Shown piece by piece: positions 60,412 through 64,000 of a stretch of DNA of 64,000 nucleotides. The notes under the pieces were generated by a model, which saw nothing but the letters and a program-made list of their open reading frames with translations, did not search any database and was not told the DNA's origin. Origin of the DNA: Streptomyces sp. NK15101 (GTDB lineage Bacteria > Actinomycetota > Actinomycetes > Streptomycetales > Streptomycetaceae); the NCBI RefSeq assembly GCF_020400725.1, contig NZ_JAINVG010000029.1:1-64000 (forward strand), read 5' to 3'. The position numbers and the translations under genes are program-made. The stretch's first letter is position 1. Every line of letters begins with the position of its first letter.

Positions 60412-60831
60412 ATGGAGTACGTCAATCTTGATGCGCAGGCCGGCGACCTGTCAGGGGTCTTGGACGCGGCTCCCTACCTGGAGCGTCTGCCCTCGATCGT
60501 TGGTGATCTGCCGCCTGGGGCCCGGTCCTTCGCCGCTGACGCAGACCACTACGACTTCCAGAGCAAGCGCTGTGTGAAGGATCTGGCGCTTCGAGCTGTC
60601 CGGGGCAACGGCTCATCGACGGTTCGGCGAATGGTCGAAGGCGCGGGCGTGGGCCAGGCTCCACCGCGTGGCGCTCGACGAGCTCGGCGCCCGCGGCGAG
60701 CTGGACCGGTCCCGCTGCGCGATCGACTCGGTGAACGTGCGGGCCTTGAAAAGAGGGACCTGACCGGTCCGGATCCTGCGGACCGGGGCAAGTACGGTTC
60801 GAAGATCCACTTGATCACCGACCGTGGCTGA
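60412..60831 (+). pseudogene. truncated hypothetical gene fused to an IS5-type transposase remnant
   Basis: The first 60 codons (MEYVNLDAQAGDLSGVLDAA...) look like the start of a real protein of unknown family. From about 60605 the sequence becomes transposase-like but split between frames. A second frame reads a WSKARAWARLHRVALDELGARG stretch ending in CAIDSVNVRALKRGT and a stop. The original frame then gives GPDPADRGKYGSKIHLITDRG, the conserved block before the catalytic region in IS5-family transposases. The rest of the element is missing. It is a decayed insertion sequence that has truncated a resident gene. Confidence 0.7.
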
Positions 60832-60916
60832 CCGCTCGATCCGGCACGGATCTGCCACGCACGCGCACGGAACCGGTTTCGTCGAAGCCGCGTCTGACGG
60901 CCAGGAAGGGGGCGGC

Positions 60917-61357
60917 GTGACAGCTCAAGACAGGGCCCGTCGTCGCTGCGTGGCGGCTGTTTCGATTCGCGCGCGGCTCGTCGCGGTAGCGCTGACATCC
61001 TTGCTGGTTGCCGGTTGCGGCATGCTGAACGATCCAGTCAAGGAACGCTGGAAGTCTAGAACCGAGTTCTCAAGTTGTGGCGAGGTGAGCCTGGATCAGG
61101 GCGAAGAGATGCAGAAGCAGGCGGCGCGGGAAATCGTCTGCCTCCAGCGAGCCCTCGAGAACGGCGAGAGCGCGGAACTGAAGGTGACCTATCCCACCGT
61201 GGAGGGTGACCCGATTCGCGAGTACTACCGCTTGACGCCGCAAGGCAGGCTTGAGGTGTACACCGACAGCACAGACGATCACTACTCGGACCAGAAGTGG
61301 TCGTTCGCCGAGTGCTACACCCCGGAATGGTTGGCTGAGGTTTCCTGCGATCTATGA
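60917..61357 (+). CDS. small lipoprotein of unknown function
   Basis: A 146-residue predicted lipoprotein. An Arg-rich n-region is followed by LVAVALTSLLVAGC (lipobox Cys near 33). The mature part is charged, with no recognised domain. GTG 60917 has AAGGGGG upstream. Codon third positions are less GC-biased than in core genes, in keeping with the accessory strip. Confidence 0.65.
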   Translation: MTAQDRARRRCVAAVSIRARLVAVALTSLLVAGCGMLNDPVKERWKSRTEFSSCGEVSLDQGEEMQKQAAREIVCLQRALENGESAELKVTYPTVEGDPIREYYRLTPQGRLEVYTDSTDDHYSDQKWSFAECYTPEWLAEVSCDL

Positions 61358-61492
61358 CCAGCGCCAACAACCCCATCTGGCGCGATGAGGTCGTCCATTG
61401 CCTCCCGGCAACCGACTGGAACCATCCCGCCAGACGCTTTCACGCTGAGCGATGGTTGGAGCATCGGTATTCAGGCGGTGCGGACGCGAGGC

Positions 61493-61573
61493 GGCCGATG
61501 GCCAGTGGTCAGGCAGAGGTCTTGAAAGCCGTCGTGGCGCGAGTCACCGTGGGTTCAAATCCCACATCCACCG
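61493..61573 (+). tRNA. tRNA-Ser(TGA)-like gene, divergent or pseudo
   Basis: The 3' half is tRNA-like: a perfect T-arm (gtggg-ttcaaat-cccac), then atccacc and discriminator g. Upstream there is a ctTGAaa anticodon-type loop, a short variable-arm-like gtg...cac, and a gcc...ggc D-arm. The 5' acceptor ggccgat pairs with atccacc at only five of seven positions, and the anticodon stem has a mismatch. A strong terminator follows 11 bp later. It may be a degenerate or non-canonical accessory tRNA. Confidence 0.4.
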
Positions 61574-61583
61574 CGCAGGTGAA

Positions 61584-61616
61584 CGGCCCCTGACCAGGTG
61601 ACTCGGTCAGGGGCCG
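61584..61616 (+). terminator. terminator after the tRNA-like locus
   Basis: A 12-bp perfect stem (cggcccctgacc with ggtcaggggccg) and a 9-nt loop. Confidence 0.85.
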
Positions 61617-61688
61617 TCGTGCTGCGCGCTGTTCGACGCCGACCCTCGTTCCCCGGTACTCCCCGCTCGATGGGGCGCGAGGCACTTG

Positions 61689-62102
61689 TTACGCACCGAT
61701 CAACCTGGGACGGCCTTCTGGGCGTCCGTACCGAAGGATGCGCGGGAGGACTTCACGCATCCGAGCCAAGTCCTCTGCCGGGGCACGAAGCAGTGCCTCG
61801 ATGACGGGGTCCGTCAGTCCGAGGTCGTCCAGCGACTCGGGGTCCAAGGTCACCCGCAGCACGTCGTCGTCCAGTTGTACTTCGCGTACGCAGCCGTAGG
61901 CGGTGCCCTGGTCGGGCGTGACGAGGCAGTGCGTGTCCATGCCCAGGGACACCTCTTGCGCGTCGGGCTCGTTGAAGTCGCACATGAACATGAGCGAGAA
62001 GCCGTCCTCGTCGCCCGACTCGGCCACACCTGCCATCAGACAGTCGTCCATTGCGGGATCATCGAACCCGCACGCAAGCAATGCCGTGAACCTGTATGTC
62101 AT
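61689..62102 (-). CDS. Imm10-family immunity protein
   Basis: A 137-residue acidic cytosolic protein with the Imm10 pattern. Matching blocks are DDPAMDDCLMAG, FMCDFNEPDAQEVSLGMDTHCLV, DQGTAYGCVREVQLDDDVLRVTLDPESLDDLGL and RILRYGRPEGRPRLIG. Such proteins neutralise polymorphic toxins delivered by neighbouring cells. No toxin gene is next to it, so it is an orphan immunity gene, common in Streptomyces accessory regions. It lies in the strip between the tRNA fragment and tRNA-Arg. Confidence 0.8.
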   Translation of the reverse strand: MTYRFTALLACGFDDPAMDDCLMAGVAESGDEDGFSLMFMCDFNEPDAQEVSLGMDTHCLVTPDQGTAYGCVREVQLDDDVLRVTLDPESLDDLGLTDPVIEALLRAPAEDLARMREVLPRILRYGRPEGRPRLIGA

Positions 62103-62756
62103 GCAGGCGTTCTAACACTGAGGACTGACGGTCGATGGGACGACCAGTGAGGCGGCGACGTTCCTCTCCCACCACTCACCCCGACTCCCGTCCCGCCTGC
62201 CCGGTGCCGTGTCTGCTCGGCTCTGCCTGGGTCGACGGCAGACGGAACGGGAGTTCCCACCGCCACACCCCACCGGCCGGCACCCGCGCACGGGCCCCCT
62301 CCATCCCGAAGCCGGAGCGCCCCCCGCCGGAGGCACCATCTTTGTCCTGCGGCTACCCCTCTACGTCGCGCTTCGCAGGTTCACCAAGCTGCTCGCCCGA
62401 GTGTGGGCCGGTTCTCGATTGCCCGCTGCACGTGGCGCCCCGCCGTAAAGGCGGCGCGCTCCCGCGCCGTGTACGGGTCTTGACGGCCGTCAGGAAGTGG
62501 CGAACCGGCGCATCGAGGACCTGTTGCACGAGTACGAGTGAGCGCCCCTGCGCGCCAGCCTCATGGCCCCTGGACCTGTCCGGGGGCCTTCACCGTTCCT
62601 GGGACCGACCTGCGCCGATGCCCCGAGAATCTGTCCACGAATAGCCCACGGACCCCGACATACGGCCGCTCGCCCCGGCACACGCCTGCACATGCAACAA
62701 GACCCCGCGTCCAGCGTTACCGCTGATCACGGGGTCTCTTGGCACTTCCTGCGAAG
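62103..62756. repeat. gap containing dispersed repeat copy 2
   Basis: About 62190-62330 is the second copy of the element at 60093-60240, with the same orientation and roughly three-quarters identity by eye. Its hairpin arms have drifted. The remainder up to the tRNA holds no credible gene; a short frame ending at 62540 looks like a gene tail without a start. Confidence 0.55.
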
Positions 62757-62828
62757 TGCCCCCGGCAGGATTCGAACCTGCGCACACGGCTCCGGAGGCC
62801 GTTGCTCTATCCCCTGAGCTACGGGGGC
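62757..62828 (-). tRNA. tRNA-Arg (anticodon CCG)
   Basis: On the minus strand the 72-nt sequence has a GCCCCCG/CGGGGGC acceptor, a D-arm with AGCTCAGGGGATAGAGC, an ACGGC-ctCCGga-GCCGT anticodon arm and a GCAGG-TTCGAAT-CCTGC T-arm. CCA is not encoded. Part of it is duplicated at 58330, so it is probably a mobile-element insertion target. Confidence 0.95.
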
Positions 62829-62988
62829 GTCCGCCGTGTTTCTCGGCGACGGGTAGAACCCTACCAGCTCTCCGGGCGTGCCTGTGAACAGGTATTTCCG
62901 GGGCGTCACCGGGGGGTCCGTCCCCCGCACGGGTCAGAAGTGGGTAAAACCCGGACGCAGCCGTGCGGGGCGGCCTACTCTCGTTCGT

Positions 62989-63474
62989 GTGTCAGGCGTG
63001 TCCGGTCGGGTGCTCGTTGTCGATGACAACAAGGTGATCCGCCAGTTGATCAGGGTCAATCTCGAACTCGAGGGGTTCGAGGTCGTGACCGCGGCCGATG
63101 GTGCCGAGTGTCTGGATGTCGTACATCAGGTCTGTCCTGATGTCGTCACCCTGGACGTCGTCATGCCCCGCTTGGACGGGATAAAGACGGCCGAGCGGCT
63201 GCGGGCCGACCCGCGGACCAGTCATCTGCCGGTGGCGATCATCAGCGCCTGCGGCGAGCACGAGGTCGGTGGGGTCTCCTCCGGTGTCGACGCGTTCCTC
63301 GCCAAGCCCTTCGAGCCCTCGGAGCTCGTGCGCGTGGTGCGGCAGTTGATGCACCGCGAGCGGCGGGAGCGTCCCGGGGCGGCCGGGCCCGACGGGGGAG
63401 AGGAACCCGCCGCAGTCGAGGGGCTGAAGGAGCAGGGCACCTGGCGTGCCGGGAGCGCGCACGGGGTGGTCTGA
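62989..63474 (+). CDS. single-domain response regulator (CheY-like)
   Basis: A 161-residue protein with a full receiver domain: VLVVDDNKVIRQL, phospho-acceptor Asp56 in VVTLDVVMPRLDG, and FLAKPFEPSEL. It then has a short charged tail and no DNA-binding domain. GTG 62989 or GTG 62998 is the start; TACTCT at 62976-62981 sits only 7 bp upstream, so the mRNA may be leaderless. It lies between tRNA-Arg and the ArgS-like gene, a neighbourhood I recall as conserved in Streptomyces. Confidence 0.88.
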   Translation: MSGVSGRVLVVDDNKVIRQLIRVNLELEGFEVVTAADGAECLDVVHQVCPDVVTLDVVMPRLDGIKTAERLRADPRTSHLPVAIISACGEHEVGGVSSGVDAFLAKPFEPSELVRVVRQLMHRERRERPGAAGPDGGEEPAAVEGLKEQGTWRAGSAHGVV

Positions 63475-63583
63475 GCCGGAGCGACGCCGGAGCGGCACGG
63501 AGCGTTCCGGATCTTGACGGCCGCGGTCCCGCATGGCGAAACCGGTTCGCGTTCCGACCCCCCTCCTCCCCTAGGCTGGTCCC

Positions 63584-64000
63584 GTGACCCCCGCGGACCT
63601 CTCCCTCACCGTGCAGCACGCCGTGCGCCGTGCGGTCGACGACGGTGCGCTGCGGGTCGACGTCCCCCCGCGGGTGAAGGTGGAGCGGGCCCGGCCCGGT
63701 GGGACCGGGGAGTACGCCAGCAGCGTCGCGCTCAGTCTGGCCCGGCCCGCCGGGCGCGCCCCCCTCGACGTCGCGGAGATCCTCCGGGAGCGGCTCCGTG
63801 AGAGCCCCGGGATCCTCGCCGTCGACATCACCGGGCCCGGGTTCCTGAACTTCACCCTCCGTGCCGATGCCGGTGGTGATCTCGTACGTGCGATCCGGGG
63901 CGTCGGGCTCGCGTACGGACACGGCACCGCCCTCGCCGGAACCGTCGTGCGGTTCGCCGAGCCGGCCCCGGGGCGCGCCTCGGTCGTGACCGAAGTCGTG
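63584..64000 (+). CDS. nrtL: ArgS-related protein NrtL, 5' part (cut by window)
   Basis: The first 139 codons of an arginyl-tRNA-synthetase-related protein. TPADLSLTVQHAVRRAVDDGAL and VKVERARPGGTGEYASSVALSLARPAGRAPLDVAEILRERL resemble the N-terminal additional domain of ArgS, then DITGPGFLNFTL. In Streptomyces a paralogue annotated as ArgS-related anticodon-binding protein NrtL precedes the lysA-hom-thrC genes. That is the likely identity; full ArgS is the alternative. The -10-like TAGGCT at 63572-63577 lies 6 bp before GTG 63584, suggesting a leaderless transcript. Confidence 0.75.
   Translation, partial: MTPADLSLTVQHAVRRAVDDGALRVDVPPRVKVERARPGGTGEYASSVALSLARPAGRAPLDVAEILRERLRESPGILAVDITGPGFLNFTLRADAGGDLVRAIRGVGLAYGHGTALAGTVVRFAEPAPGRASVVTEVV

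Noticed and set aside
61354..61593. 79-codon ORF overlapping the lipoprotein stop
   Set aside because: Its 3' third runs through the tRNA-like T-arm, and its composition lacks coding bias.
63475..63922. Minus-strand frames at the right edge
   Set aside because: They are shadows of the response regulator and nrtL genes.

Overview
The window is a high-GC actinobacterial chromosome segment, almost certainly Streptomyces. Coding strands are strongly GC-biased, GTG starts are common, and many genes join by ATGA/GTGA overlaps. The core genes are Streptomyces-like: a SEDS (FtsW/RodA) protein, a secreted M4 protease, and a response regulator next to an ArgS-like nrtL gene beside tRNA-Arg.

Layout. 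(1) 1-8.8 kb is core-like: a partial ftsW/rodA-family gene, a lipoprotein plus orphan histidine kinase pair, a HEAT-repeat protein, and a secreted thermolysin-type protease. (2) 9.6-58.0 kb is a large biosynthetic gene cluster. It opens with two convergent LuxR-type regulators, one carrying two TTA codons and lacking an NTPase domain. Next comes a tightly coupled mevalonate operon (prenyl diphosphate synthase, MvaK1, MvaD, MvaK2, type 2 IPP isomerase, HMG-CoA reductase, HMG-CoA synthase). It leads into an NphB-type aromatic prenyltransferase and a class II terpene cyclase with a non-canonical DVDC acid motif. Opposite lies a secreted vanadium-haloperoxidase homologue missing both active-site histidines. 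(3) 27.3-38.2 kb is a block of apparently non-biosynthetic genes: a two-component pair, MMPL exporter, DUF485/ActP symporter, multicopper oxidase and DoxX. (4) 38.2-55.9 kb holds the aromatic half of the cluster. PhzE, PhzD, an EntA/DhbA-like dehydrogenase and a class II DAHP synthase predict 3-hydroxyanthranilate. Aspartate kinase, a GriI-like aldolase and a GriH-like synthase predict 3-amino-4-hydroxybenzoate. An acyl-adenylating ligase, a degenerate amidohydrolase and a KAS III protein match the BomJ/BomN/BomK logic of benzoxazole assembly. Two flavin monooxygenases, an SDR without catalytic Tyr/Lys and a DegT-family protein without the PLP lysine complete the set. (5) 55.9-58 kb carries an OmpR-type regulator and a ParB-domain (StrR-like) regulator. 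(6) 58.3-62.8 kb is a decayed accessory strip bounded by a 25-bp tRNA-Arg fragment and the intact tRNA-Arg(CCG). It holds an IS remnant, a tRNA-Ser-like locus, an Imm10 immunity gene and dispersed repeats. (7) 62.9-64 kb is core again.

How the genes may work together (inference). Mevalonate supplies a prenyl chain, probably C20. The NphB-like enzyme attaches it to an o-aminophenol-type carboxylic acid and the class II cyclase folds it. The ligase/amidohydrolase/KAS III trio joins aromatic units into an amide or benzoxazole. The predicted product is a cyclised benzoxazole or amide meroterpenoid. I do not recognise a described cluster with this combination.

Regulation. An 18-bp near-palindrome (ACTACTC-N4-GRGTAGT type) occurs upstream of the terpene operon, the aspartate-kinase operon, the haloperoxidase gene and the StrR-like regulator. 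At the two biosynthetic operons it sits at the same distance from a matching -10 box, so it looks like the cluster-wide activator site.
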